Assembly (NCBI RefSeq): GCF_019599505.1
Contig: NZ_RKLT01000041.1
Location: 1 to 20,527, forward strand
DNA from: Haloarcula nitratireducens
Lineage (GTDB): Archaea; Halobacteriota; Halobacteria; Halobacteriales; Haloarculaceae
Direction: 5' to 3'
Length of the DNA stretch: 20,527 bases
The notes beneath the pieces are model-generated. The model worked only from the letters and a program-made list of their open reading frames with translations, had not been told where the DNA came from and ran no database searches. Below, piece by piece: positions 13,547-20,527 of the stretch (within the stretch, counting starts at the first letter, position 1; each line of letters opens with the position of its first letter). A program made the translations under genes and the position numbers.

Positions 13547-15901
13547 TCAGGCGCTGAAGAGCCGATCAGGCTTCACTCGCGACAGGCGCAGCGCGTTGCC
13601 AGTCACGCCGAGGCTCATTCCCATGTCGCCGATGACGACCGCAACAGCGACGCTGACCAGGCCGATCGGCACACCGATGGCCAGCAGCGCCTTCACACCG
13701 AGACTCACGACGATGTTCTGCCGGATGACGCCGTTGGCCGTGTGCGACAGCGCATAGAGGTACGGGAGCTTCCCGATATCATCGCCCATCAGGGCGATAT
13801 CAGCAGTTTCGAGCGCGGTATCTGTCCCCGCTGCCCCCATCGCAATGCCGACCTCAGCGGTCGCCAGCGCGGGCGCATCGTTGATGCCATCGCCGACCAT
13901 CGCTACCCCGCCATACTCCGTCTGTAGTGCGTTGATGGCCGTAACCTTCTCTTCGGGGAGGAGTTCGGCACGGTACTCGTCCACACCGACCGTCTCGGCG
14001 ATCGCCCGTGCGGTGCCCTCGTTATCCCCAGTCAACAGTACCACATGCTCGACGCCCAGTTCGTGGAGTCGCTCGACGGCCCGCTTCGAGGCCGGGCGCA
14101 CCTCATCGGCGATAGCGACGACGCCGAGGAGGGCCGTTTCCGTGCCGACGACGACGACCGTCTTGCCCTCGCGCTCCAGTGCCGTGAGCGTGTCTGCGGA
14201 CAACGACGAGGGAACCGTCGTCGCCTCGACTGGCGTTCCCCCGTCGGTCGCACCATGAGCGTGCGTGAGGTCGAAGCCCAGCTCCTCGAAGAGGGCGGGC
14301 TTGCCCGCGTAGTAGGTTTCACCGGCGATCTCGGCGCGGATCCCTTTCCCCGTCAGACTCTCAAACCGCTCGGGCTCCGGGAGGTCGTCCACGCCGTTGT
14401 CGGTTGCGTGGGCGAGAATCGCGTCGGCAATCGGATGTTCACTCCGCTGCTCCAGTCCGGCTGCGTATCGAAGCAGCTCTGTCTCGGTATTGTCGTCAAC
14501 CGGCACGACGTCAGTGACGGCGAGTTCGCCTTTGGTGAGCGTCCCAGTCTTATCGAGGGCGACGACATCAACCTCACCCATCGCTTCGAGGTAGTTGCCG
14601 CCCTTGATCAGCACGCCATTCTTCGCGGCGCTGGTAATCCCCGAGACGACGGAGACCGGCGTCGAGATGACGAACGCACACGGACAGGCGATCACCAACA
14701 GCGTGAGCCCGCGGATGAACCACGTCTGCCACCCACTACCGAAGACAAATGTCTGCCCCGCGAGTCCGACCGTGATCGCCTCGTCGATGAGGAGCGGCGG
14801 AACGGCCGCAGTCAGGATCGCCAACACGACGACAGTGGGCGTATAGTAGCCGGAGAATCGGTCGACGAACTGCTCGGTATCAGTTTTCTTCGCCTGCGCA
14901 CCCTGCACCATCTCGATGATCTGCGACAGCGTCGACTCCGATGCTAGCGACGTGACTTCGACTTCGAGGTATCCCTCCTCGTTGATCGCGCCGGCATACA
15001 CCTCGTCGCCCTCGCGCTTATCGACGGGAACGCTCTCGCCGGTGATCGGCGACTCGTCGACCGCGCTCGTACCGTCAACGACCGTGCCATCGAGTGGGAT
15101 CTTGTCGCCGGGTCGGACGACCACTATCTCGCCGACCTGCACGTCGTCGGCTGGGATGGTCACCGCCTCGCCATCGCGCTTGACAGTGGCCTCGTCGGGT
15201 GACAGTTCCATCAGCTCGCGCAGCGAGTCGCGGGCCCTGTCCATCGCGTAGTCTTCGAGTAGTTCCGCGATGCTAAAGAGGACAGCCAGCGTCGCTGCTT
15301 CGACGAAGTAGCCGATGCCGGTCGCAGCGATAATGGCCGTCCCCATCAACAGGTCGATGTCGAGGCTTCGATTTTTCGCCGAGTAGTACCCTCCGCGGAT
15401 GACCGGGGAGCCACTGGCGACGACGGCACCGAGAAACAGCATATCCGCGATGGTCAGCGGATGATCGAGGAGGCTCGCGATTGCGAAATTCTGCCCCGTG
15501 AGGCCGAATTCGAAGAGCAGGCCGAGCGTGACGAACACAGCCCCAACCCACGTCTTCTTCGCCCGAGGACTCGTCCAGACATCCGACGGCGGCGCGATGT
15601 CGACGCCAGCGGCCGGCTCGTCCGTCTCGTCGTCTGAGCCCCCCACAACTTCGTAGCCGGCGGCCTCGATTGCCGCGACCACATCGGTCTCGCTGGTGCG
15701 GTCGGGGTCGTATCTGATGGTGGCCGTGCCGGTGGTCGGCTGGAGTGTGGTCTCGATAATACCGTCGACGCGCTGGAGACCCTTGTCGACCTTCTGGGCG
15801 CATGACGGACAGTCCATCTCGGGGACGGCGAGACGGGCAGTTACCGACTGTCGCTGGCCATCTCCACTTGTCTGATCCGCTGTATCCGTGTTCGCTGTCA
15901 T
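13547..15901 (-). CDS. zntA: Heavy-metal P1B-2 type ATPase (Zn2+/Cd2+/Pb2+ exporter)
   Basis: This 784-aa membrane pump couples ATP hydrolysis to metal efflux. An N-terminal HMA domain carries MDCPSC (C31, C34). Further landmarks are TGES (287-290) in the actuator domain, the membrane metal site CPC (406-408), the phosphorylation motif DKTGT at D450, SEHP at 487-490 and GDGIND at 670-675. In the last helices, K737 (GVKALLAI) and D759 (GDMGMSLGVTGNALRL) match the Lys and Asp that define P1B-2 pumps such as E. coli ZntA, which handle Zn, Cd and Pb and also respond to Hg. The length is normal and all motifs are intact. It follows the HTH_10 regulator by 61 nt, with a 16-bp palindrome in that gap. 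The gene symbol is by analogy. Confidence 0.9.
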   Translation of the reverse strand: MTANTDTADQTSGDGQRQSVTARLAVPEMDCPSCAQKVDKGLQRVDGIIETTLQPTTGTATIRYDPDRTSETDVVAAIEAAGYEVVGGSDDETDEPAAGVDIAPPSDVWTSPRAKKTWVGAVFVTLGLLFEFGLTGQNFAIASLLDHPLTIADMLFLGAVVASGSPVIRGGYYSAKNRSLDIDLLMGTAIIAATGIGYFVEAATLAVLFSIAELLEDYAMDRARDSLRELMELSPDEATVKRDGEAVTIPADDVQVGEIVVVRPGDKIPLDGTVVDGTSAVDESPITGESVPVDKREGDEVYAGAINEEGYLEVEVTSLASESTLSQIIEMVQGAQAKKTDTEQFVDRFSGYYTPTVVVLAILTAAVPPLLIDEAITVGLAGQTFVFGSGWQTWFIRGLTLLVIACPCAFVISTPVSVVSGITSAAKNGVLIKGGNYLEAMGEVDVVALDKTGTLTKGELAVTDVVPVDDNTETELLRYAAGLEQRSEHPIADAILAHATDNGVDDLPEPERFESLTGKGIRAEIAGETYYAGKPALFEELGFDLTHAHGATDGGTPVEATTVPSSLSADTLTALEREGKTVVVVGTETALLGVVAIADEVRPASKRAVERLHELGVEHVVLLTGDNEGTARAIAETVGVDEYRAELLPEEKVTAINALQTEYGGVAMVGDGINDAPALATAEVGIAMGAAGTDTALETADIALMGDDIGKLPYLYALSHTANGVIRQNIVVSLGVKALLAIGVPIGLVSVAVAVVIGDMGMSLGVTGNALRLSRVKPDRLFSA

Positions 15902-15937
15902 TACCCGAAAAGAGGGGACTCAGTTCGATAAGCCTTC

Positions 15938-15953
15938 GTTGGAATATTCCAAC
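15938..15953. promoter_or_regulatory. 16-bp perfect palindrome upstream of the P-type ATPase
   Basis: GTTGGAATATTCCAAC is fully self-complementary. It lies in the 61-nt gap between the HTH_10 gene and the ATPase, 36-52 nt before the ATPase ATG. It could be an operator, and its AT-rich centre may overlap the promoter. This is also the usual distance for a TATA box of a leaderless or short-leader transcript. Confidence 0.5.
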
Positions 15954-15962
15954 TGTATGCCG

Positions 15963-16712
15963 TCAGATCGACGCTGGCGGTTCCGCCGTCACTCGCCCGC
16001 CTGTGACATGCTGTTTTGCCAGCTGCTCCTCGGCTCGACGGAGCCGGTAAGTGAGCGTCGACCGTGGCACATCGAGATGCTCGGCCAACTCACTGACATC
16101 GACCTCGCGTGGCGACTCGTAGTAGCCATGTTCGACTGCTGCCTGGAGTGCAGCCTCCTGTTCGGGCGATAAGTTACTCGATGCCTCGTCATGTCGTCCG
16201 GCCGCTGCCATCGTCTCCGCGGTGCGGAGCATCTCCATCTGGGCACACTCGCCAACAGCCGCCCCAAGGTCGTCGAAGAACGCAGCTACGTCGCCCTCGC
16301 CGGAGTGGATGAGTCGCCATGTGTAGTGGCGGCCCTCGTGCTGTGTCTCGAACAATACACCGTCGCCGAGATGGTCGAGCGCAATGTGGGGGACGGATGT
16401 GCAGGTAGGAGTGCGTTCCCAGGTAGAGTAGAGGACGAGCGTGTCGTCCGTCCGGTCGAGGACACGGGTCGTCTGTGTAGCGCCACAATCCGCGGTGACA
16501 AGACAGTCAGCGTAGTAGTCGCTAGTGAGGAAGGCATCCTCGATAGCATCGAGTGCATCCGGCGTTCCGGTGGCGTGATCAACACGCCAGAGCTGCTCAG
16601 CGGTGGCGTGCAGTGAGAGCGAACGGACTCGGGCGTCGGGGTGGTCGGCGAGAGCGTCCGCTACCCTGTTGCACCCAGGTTCGTATTCGAGGGCGAAGAC
16701 GAGTTCACGCAT
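15963..16712 (-). CDS. HTH_10 (bacterio-opsin activator type) regulator, probable metal-responsive
   Basis: This is a 249-aa protein from ATG 16712 (MRELVFALEYEPGCNRVADA). An in-frame ATG at 16739 adds nine residues but breaks the usual MRELVFALEYEPGCN start, so I chose 16712. The N-terminal 165 residues are a sensor-like region with Cys at 14, 70, 76, 104 and 146, which could bind soft metals. The HTH_10 domain is at about 171-222: LSPEQEAALQAAVEHGYYES, then VSELAEHLDVPRSTLTYRLR. It precedes the ATPase by 61 nt and probably controls it. It differs from the first HTH_10 protein in the sensor half, so the two are paralogues with different inputs. A 10-bp palindrome CTACATGTAG lies just before its start. 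Confidence 0.85.
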   Translation of the reverse strand: MRELVFALEYEPGCNRVADALADHPDARVRSLSLHATAEQLWRVDHATGTPDALDAIEDAFLTSDYYADCLVTADCGATQTTRVLDRTDDTLVLYSTWERTPTCTSVPHIALDHLGDGVLFETQHEGRHYTWRLIHSGEGDVAAFFDDLGAAVGECAQMEMLRTAETMAAAGRHDEASSNLSPEQEAALQAAVEHGYYESPREVDVSELAEHLDVPRSTLTYRLRRAEEQLAKQHVTGGRVTAEPPASI

Positions 16713-16851
16713 ATCTACATGTAGGGGTCCGCTGACCATAACACGTGGGCTCGGTGCTGCCCCGCATCGAGAAGAGCTTGGTCTACGAGACGACCGGCCC
16801 TACTGAGAGAACAGAGAAAACGGTAGCAGCGACCACAGTTCGAACGAGCAC

Positions 16852-17244
16852 CTACTCGCTGGATGGCGGTGGGAATGGTAAGTAGGATTGCCACCGCGTA
16901 ATCTGGCCGTTGTCGCCCTCGATAATGAACACTTGTGGAAAATCGACGGTAGTGCCGTCGTGCATCCGATGGTGTGTGTCGACCTCCACAGCAAACGTCT
17001 CGTCGTCGTCGGCCCAGATCTTCCGAACGGCGAGCCCAGGTTCCTCGACGATGTGGTCCAGTGCCCAGTCGAGCGCGTTTCGGATCTCATCAGGCCCACT
17101 GTACTTGGCGTCAGGGTACTGCGGATCGATGAACACACCCTCGTCGGCCCAGAACGCCGCAGCGGTTGCCGTCTCTCCGTCTTCGAACGCCCGCAATACG
17201 GCTTCGATCTGCGCTGGTGTCAGGCGGTCTGCTTTAGCAATCAT
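16852..17244 (-). CDS. SnoaL-like / nuclear transport factor 2 fold protein
   Basis: This 130-aa protein has the NTF2/SnoaL cone-fold pattern. A helical start LTPAQIEAVLRAFEDGETAT is followed by AAFWADEGVFIDPQYPDAKY (the W-x-D-x-x-x-x-D core), then SGPDEIRNAL, and strands ETFAVEVDTHHRMHDGTTVD and VFIIEGDNGQITRWQSY. Such proteins bind or transform small molecules, and the fold gives no substrate. It is the last gene of a run with the O-methyltransferase and cupredoxin; its ATG lies 36 nt after the cupredoxin stop. A GGGGGG stretch upstream may serve as a ribosome-binding site. A gap of 139 nt separates it from the next HTH_10 gene. Confidence 0.8.
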   Translation of the reverse strand: MIAKADRLTPAQIEAVLRAFEDGETATAAAFWADEGVFIDPQYPDAKYSGPDEIRNALDWALDHIVEEPGLAVRKIWADDDETFAVEVDTHHRMHDGTTVDFPQVFIIEGDNGQITRWQSYLPFPPPSSE

Positions 17245-17280
17245 TGTGCCCCCCGCCCAGAACCGATGAACGAGCTGTGA

Positions 17281-18150
17281 CTACTCATGTGAATGGCCCC
17301 CGGGAATCCGGTCGATATCGTCAACAACTTCGTCGAACGAAACTGTGCCATCGTCGGCCTGAATCGCAGCCGGGTCGAGTGCGTCCGTGGCAAGCACTTC
17401 CTGTGGCGTCAGCCACACCCACTCACAGTCTTCGTTGCCAGCACTAAACCGCTCGAGCTCGTGTTCGAGGAACTGCTTGCTAAAGGGCGCCAATAGTGGC
17501 GGTGGCCCCTCGCTCCCCTTGAACGTATCCTCATAGACGGGCACATCGTCGTCTGGAAGCTCGCCGACGACAATGCGCATCGCCATCCCAAGGATATGAT
17601 GGGGCGCACAGAAGAGGTCGTATAGGCCCTCTTTCTCGAACCGATACAGCCACGCTCCACCGACGCTGACGACCGGCGAGGAAAACGGCGGGACGTCCGC
17701 AGGAACTCGGCGTTGGTACCCATGCGCCGGATGGTAGGCTGTGATCGTGTGGTCCGGCGTGGTAACACTGAACTGAACGATGTCGCCGGGCTCTACAGCA
17801 AGCCCCGGCGGCTCGAAATGGAACAGCAAGCCATGTTCTTGGGGAACCGGATCACCGACGTGGAGTTCGACAGTGTGGTCCGGCGCGAGTCGCTCCGGCA
17901 CAGCGTCGGCATCCGGCGTCGCATAGCCGTAGTGGGAATCGATCCGCGGCGGATGTGGCTCGTCGTGGTCGGCTGCACCGACGCCACTCCCAACGGTAAT
18001 CGCGGCACCGAGCCCGAGCGCGTGCAACACTGCGCGGCGTCCGACATCAGGCATCGCTTGGGACCGATCGGCGGCCCTCTCCGTCGCACTACGGGTAGTC
18101 GTCGAGTCGGTTCGTCGGTCGGCGTCGTCTGTGTGACTCTCGTGGGACAT
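17281..18150 (-). CDS. Tat-exported cupredoxin (plastocyanin/azurin-like) copper protein
   Basis: This is a 289-aa protein with start at 18150. A Tat signal lies at GRRAVLHALGLGAAITVGSG (37-56), so the protein should fold in the cytoplasm and act outside the membrane. An alternative ATG at residue 33 (18054) would give a standard short n-region. The blue-copper domain spans about 90-195. Candidate ligands are His134 or His140 (PDHTITAYH), Cys181, His184 or His185, and Met189 (CAPHHILGM), the Cys-x(2-3)-His-x(4)-Met type. The C-terminal 90 residues form an acidic extension with two helical stretches. It starts 18 nt after the O-methyltransferase stop, so the two are one operon. It could be an electron carrier or copper store, as for halocyanins; the partner is unknown. 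Confidence 0.85.
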   Translation of the reverse strand: MSHESHTDDADRRTDSTTTRSATERAADRSQAMPDVGRRAVLHALGLGAAITVGSGVGAADHDEPHPPRIDSHYGYATPDADAVPERLAPDHTVELHVGDPVPQEHGLLFHFEPPGLAVEPGDIVQFSVTTPDHTITAYHPAHGYQRRVPADVPPFSSPVVSVGGAWLYRFEKEGLYDLFCAPHHILGMAMRIVVGELPDDDVPVYEDTFKGSEGPPPLLAPFSKQFLEHELERFSAGNEDCEWVWLTPQEVLATDALDPAAIQADDGTVSFDEVVDDIDRIPGGHSHE

Positions 18151-18168
18151 TGGAATTCCATGCGTGTG

Positions 18169-19194
18169 CTATTTTCTGGCGACAACCATCGTCTCGGGGC
18201 CGGGCAGCGGTGTTGCTTCCCCGCCCTCGAAGCCGGCCTGATGGAGCCATTCGATACACTCTCCAGCAGTGTAATCCGATCCCGCGGGTGTCTCGATGAG
18301 CATGTTCAGGCTCATGAGCAAGGGCAACGTCGCCTCGCGACGTTCCTCGTCGATCATCGTCCCGTAGACGACGACAGCGCCGCCGGGTGCCACCGCCTCA
18401 AATACCTTCGAGAGAATCGCTCGCGTCTCGTCGTGCGACCAATCGTGGAGAATGTGGCCGAGGATATAGACGTCCGCAGCGGGCAGCGTCTCGTCGGCGA
18501 AGAAGTCAACGGTGCGGAACTCGATACGGTCGGCAGCGGGACTCTCCGCCACGTAGTCCTGGAAGTACCGTTCGATTCGTGGGAGGTCCGCACCGATCGC
18601 ATGGACGTGGTCGTTCACTTCGGCGATACGCGTTGGCACCACGCCCTCACTCGTCCCGAGATCGACAACCGAGTCGTGGTCCGCCCAGGGAAACTCGTGA
18701 GCGATGACGTCGGCAGCTGCCATACTGAAGCTGGTCATCGCACCGACAAACTGTTCGAGGATCTCGTCGTCGGTGTAGATGACTCCCTCGAAGGGATGAG
18801 TCTGCGCGTCGTCGAGTTCGTTCTGTGGCCGGCCAGTCTGCAACGCGGTCTCGAGGTCCCCCCAGAACGGGTACAGTCGGTCGTTGACCATCTCGAACCA
18901 GCCGACAAAGGACGTCGGTTTCCCCTCAACGAGGAACGCCGCTGCTTCTGGGGTGTTGCGATACTCGTAGTGGTCGCGGTCCAGCAGATCCAGCGCGACA
19001 AGTGCATCGAGGAAATCCTGAGAACTCCGTGGATGCAGGCCGATTGTCCGCTCTAACTCCTCGACTGTTTGGGGGCCGTTACGGTCGAGTTCTGTGAAGA
19101 CACCGAGTGTAGTGGCGCTCAGTAAGGCCTTCGCTGCCCAGAACCCCTGGCCGAGCTCGAGGATCCGCTCGGGTGTCGGACCGTGGTCTGGCAT
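18169..19194 (-). CDS. SAM-dependent O-methyltransferase (acetylserotonin/hydroxyindole OMT type)
   Basis: This is a 341-aa protein from ATG 19194 (MPDHGPTPERILELGQGFWA). A longer in-frame start at 19293 exists. However, a TATA-like AATTATATT (about 19251-19260) lies inside that extension, and GGAGG sits 10 nt before 19194, so the shorter form is chosen. Residues 15-100 are the dimerisation winged helix (FWAAKALLSATTLGVFTELD). SAM motif I is VVDLGTSEGV (about 167-176). HILHDW (237-242) gives the conserved His of plant-type O-methyltransferases, and AVAPGGAVVVYG follows. The substrate is unknown. It is the first gene of an operon with the cupredoxin and SnoaL-like genes. A remnant of a related gene is at 20189-20240. 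Confidence 0.85.
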   Translation of the reverse strand: MPDHGPTPERILELGQGFWAAKALLSATTLGVFTELDRNGPQTVEELERTIGLHPRSSQDFLDALVALDLLDRDHYEYRNTPEAAAFLVEGKPTSFVGWFEMVNDRLYPFWGDLETALQTGRPQNELDDAQTHPFEGVIYTDDEILEQFVGAMTSFSMAAADVIAHEFPWADHDSVVDLGTSEGVVPTRIAEVNDHVHAIGADLPRIERYFQDYVAESPAADRIEFRTVDFFADETLPAADVYILGHILHDWSHDETRAILSKVFEAVAPGGAVVVYGTMIDEERREATLPLLMSLNMLIETPAGSDYTAGECIEWLHQAGFEGGEATPLPGPETMVVARK

Positions 19195-19204
19195 GTCTTG
19201 TCCG

Positions 19205-19260
19205 CCTCCGTGGTCCGTCTGACCACACTGACAATATCGTGCCCGCTCGGAAATATAATT
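19205..19260 (-). promoter_or_regulatory. O-methyltransferase promoter, inverted repeat and ribosome-binding site
   Basis: Reading the minus strand, an AT-rich TATA-like AATTATATT (19251-19260) is followed about 30 nt later by an inverted repeat. The arms GTGGTC and GACCAC (19210-19226) have a 5-nt spacer. Next comes GGAGG (19205-19209), 10 nt before the ATG at 19194. The repeat lies in the 5' leader. It could be an operator or an RNA hairpin that hides the ribosome-binding site. Confidence 0.5.
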
Positions 19261-19339
19261 TTTGTGATAAGTGTACAAGTCGGTGATAGCCATCTAACCA
19301 AGTAACATCTTGAAACTACACGCCGACTGACTCGACACC

Positions 19340-19629
19340 TTACTTTTTTACCAGCATAGCAGGCTTCTCCGCAGCGGTGTACTCAAATATCCACTCCTCA
19401 AATTCCACAAAGACGTCGTTGAGCGCTTCTCCTGTTCGGTCAGATCGTAGTAGGTGGCGATGGGGCGGTCTTCCAGCCGACGACTGACGAGTTCCTGCTT
19501 CGCTAAGTCACTGAGTATTCGTGAGAGCGTGGCCGAATCGGCAGTCGTTGTTTCCTGAAGTTCGCTAAATCGCTACTCGCCAGACAGATGCAGGCTCCGG
19601 AGCGTCGCAAGTCGCCTACGGACCTCGTC
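19340..19629 (-). pseudogene. Truncated winged-helix regulator (HxlR/MarR-like) remnant
   Basis: On the minus strand, frame-wise reading gives RFSELQETTTADSATLSRIL, then SDLAKQELVSRRLEDRPIAT and YYDLTE, a clear winged-helix DNA-binding core. A stop codon interrupts it just before RFSEL. A frameshift follows after YYDLTEQ. The last part (ALNDVFVEFEEWIFEYTAAE, then KPAMLVKK and a stop at 19340) continues in another frame. The 5' end is missing: at about 19630 the frame runs into the SRPBCC copy B sequence exactly at the repeat boundary. It was therefore cut by the recombination that placed that copy. HxlR or a related wHTH family fits the RFSEL start. Confidence 0.7.
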
Positions 19630-20071
19630 TCTCAGTTTCGAGTATGGATTTCAAATTCTCGCCCTCTTCTCGCATGTGTCTTCGGACGGCGTCGAATTCG
19701 CTCTTGTTGAGTCGCGCACCGATCGGTCCAGTTCGTACTTTGATGCGCTGGGTGAGCTCACAGCCCGCCGGGCTAGCATCGATCGTGAAGCTGATGTGGG
19801 GCATGAGCAGCCCAACCAGGAGTGCTGTCGGCTTGAACTCCAAATAGTGATCGGGAGTGACCGCGACGAACCGCACCGTCTTTTTCTGTACCTTGCCTGC
19901 AATTCGCTCTTCGAAATAGGCCTCTGCACCCTGCTGTAACCCATCTTTCTCTGTCCAGCGGAACGTGATGTGATCAGGATGCCACCGTTCGTAGTTGTCT
20001 GCCATCTCCTCGAAAAACCGGTACACTTCTTTTGGAGGCGCACCCACATCTGTTGTCTCTGTTAATATCAT
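19616..20071 (-). CDS. SRPBCC family protein, copy B
   Basis: This 151-aa protein is a paralogue of copy A at 12577-13032. It begins MILTETTDVGAPPKEVYRFF and shows about 12 substitutions in 151 positions and no gaps. Differences include A64-type replacements such as PTALLVG for PTSLLVG and a changed C-terminus (ETERRGP for ETESEGS). The last codons lie where the shared DNA ends, so the C-terminal sequence is supplied by the neighbouring truncated regulator. Both copies look intact and expressed from the same kind of promoter. The ligand is unknown. Confidence 0.85.
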   Translation of the reverse strand: MILTETTDVGAPPKEVYRFFEEMADNYERWHPDHITFRWTEKDGLQQGAEAYFEERIAGKVQKKTVRFVAVTPDHYLEFKPTALLVGLLMPHISFTIDASPAGCELTQRIKVRTGPIGARLNKSEFDAVRRHMREEGENLKSILETERRGP

Positions 20072-20114
20072 CGTAGACAGATGATGGCTATCTCATGGTA
20101 AATAGCTGCGCGTA
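19630..20114. repeat. Long direct repeat, copy B
   Basis: This is the partner of 12591-13075 at a constant +7039 offset, in the same orientation. It bounds the block holding the ATPase, regulator, SnoaL-like, cupredoxin and O-methyltransferase genes. Homologous recombination between the two copies would delete or circularise about 7 kb. The divergence of several percent suggests the duplication is not very recent. Confidence 0.8.
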
Positions 20115-20188
20115 GCACTCCGGTAGGCGATGGAAGTGCTCTTACAGGCCATATCGAATTGAGAAGTTGCCAGCGGCTGACAGTGTCA

Positions 20189-20240
20189 TTACGCTTCAGA
20201 TACCTTCGGGAGAATCGCTCGCGTCGAAGTCACCCAGGCA
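20189..20240 (-). pseudogene. Remnant of an O-methyltransferase gene
   Basis: The minus strand encodes AWVTSTRAILPKVSEA followed by a stop. It matches DWSHDETRAILSKVFEA of the O-methyltransferase at 18169-19194. In DNA, 20194-20225 and 18396-18427 agree at 29 of 32 positions. The surrounding frame is lost. A second, now destroyed, methyltransferase gene therefore once lay upstream of SRPBCC copy B. Confidence 0.6.
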
Positions 20241-20315
20241 GCGTCCAGTACGTGCTCTAGTCAGGAAATTATTCCCCGAAGTAAGAACTATATCCTTCAC
20301 CCTGCAATCCCGAGT

Positions 20316-20527
20316 ATGTCCGAGACAGACGCCGATGGTCCGCCCCCCTTCGAGGATGCGTTCAGTAGCGACGACGTCGAACAACGCATCTACGGCACCA
20401 TCCTGCAGACCCGAGAGCCGACGACGGCGAGCGCGATCGCCGACAGCGCCGACTGTGACCCCAAGACCGCCCGGAAGTACCTTGGCTGGTTCGACGAGTT
20501 GGGAATCGTCACTCGATACGATGGCCA
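20316..20527 (+). CDS. Winged-helix (TrmB/ArsR-like) transcriptional regulator, partial
   Basis: ATG 20316 opens a frame that runs off the window end after about 70 codons. It begins MSETDADGPPPFEDAFSSDD, then VEQRIYGTILQTREPTTASA, IADSADCDPKTARKYLGWFD and ELGIVTRYDG. This is a compact winged helix: three helices with ATASAIADSADCDPKTARKY-like packing, then a wing beginning IVTRYDG. Haloarchaea carry many such small regulators, usually named sugar-specific TrmB-like or ArsR-like, and this N-terminal pattern is common among them. A tatatcc element at about 20289 lies roughly 27 nt upstream, which fits a leaderless transcript. The effector domain lies outside the window. Confidence 0.75.
   Translation, partial: MSETDADGPPPFEDAFSSDDVEQRIYGTILQTREPTTASAIADSADCDPKTARKYLGWFDELGIVTRYDG

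Noticed and set aside
17713..19056. Long plus-strand open frame (447 codons) opposite the cupredoxin and methyltransferase genes
   Set aside because: It is antisense to two well-supported genes. Long antisense frames are common in GC-rich haloarchaeal DNA, and this protein is Arg/Val-rich without domain motifs.
20196..20384. Minus-strand frame of 62 codons overlapping the last regulator
   Set aside because: It is antisense to the start of the winged-helix gene. The only recognisable part is the methyltransferase remnant, which lies in another frame.

Overview
The window looks like accessory DNA from a haloarchaeon (class Halobacteria). The proteins are very acidic. It carries two bacterio-opsin-activator type (HTH_10) regulators, a Tat lipoprotein, a Tat-exported blue-copper protein, AT-rich archaeal promoters with short or absent leaders, and hairpins typical of haloarchaeal IS200/IS605-derived elements. 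No rRNA, tRNA or CRISPR array was seen.

Left part (1-9830), a defence-like and scrap-rich region. It opens with the 3' end of an IS630-type transposase and a frameshifted small ORF. Three nuclease-type genes follow: an EVE-like/PD-(D/E)XK (Mrr-like) fusion on the minus strand, then a GIY-YIG protein and a PF14281-like PD-(D/E)XK protein on the plus strand. After them come a small Tudor-like protein, a pair of tiny lysine-rich helical proteins, and two proteins I cannot name (379 and 252 aa). A decayed copy of the last part of the EVE/nuclease gene follows at about 8460-8590. The part ends with a two-domain Tat lipoprotein.

Right part (9954-19194), a metal and organometal handling region, nearly all on the minus strand. 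Operon 1 is a MerB-type organomercurial lyase, an overlapping SAM methyltransferase and an HTH_10 regulator. Operon 2 is an HTH_10 regulator followed by a full-length P1B-2 (Zn/Cd/Pb type) ATPase. Operon 3 is an O-methyltransferase, a cupredoxin and a SnoaL-like protein. No mercuric reductase is present, so my inference is that Hg2+ released by the lyase may be exported by the P1B ATPase. Perfect or near-perfect palindromes sit in front of the first HTH_10 gene, the ATPase, a 64-aa Cys/His-rich ORF and the O-methyltransferase, and may be operators.

The ATPase to O-methyltransferase block is flanked by direct copies of an SRPBCC gene (12577-13032 and 19616-20071, exactly 7039 nt apart). A truncated winged-helix gene and an O-methyltransferase remnant lie beside the second copy. 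A non-autonomous IS200/IS605-like (PATE-like) element with identical-stem hairpins at both ends lies at 12105-12408. The layout suggests a cassette assembled by recombination. The window ends inside a winged-helix regulator gene.
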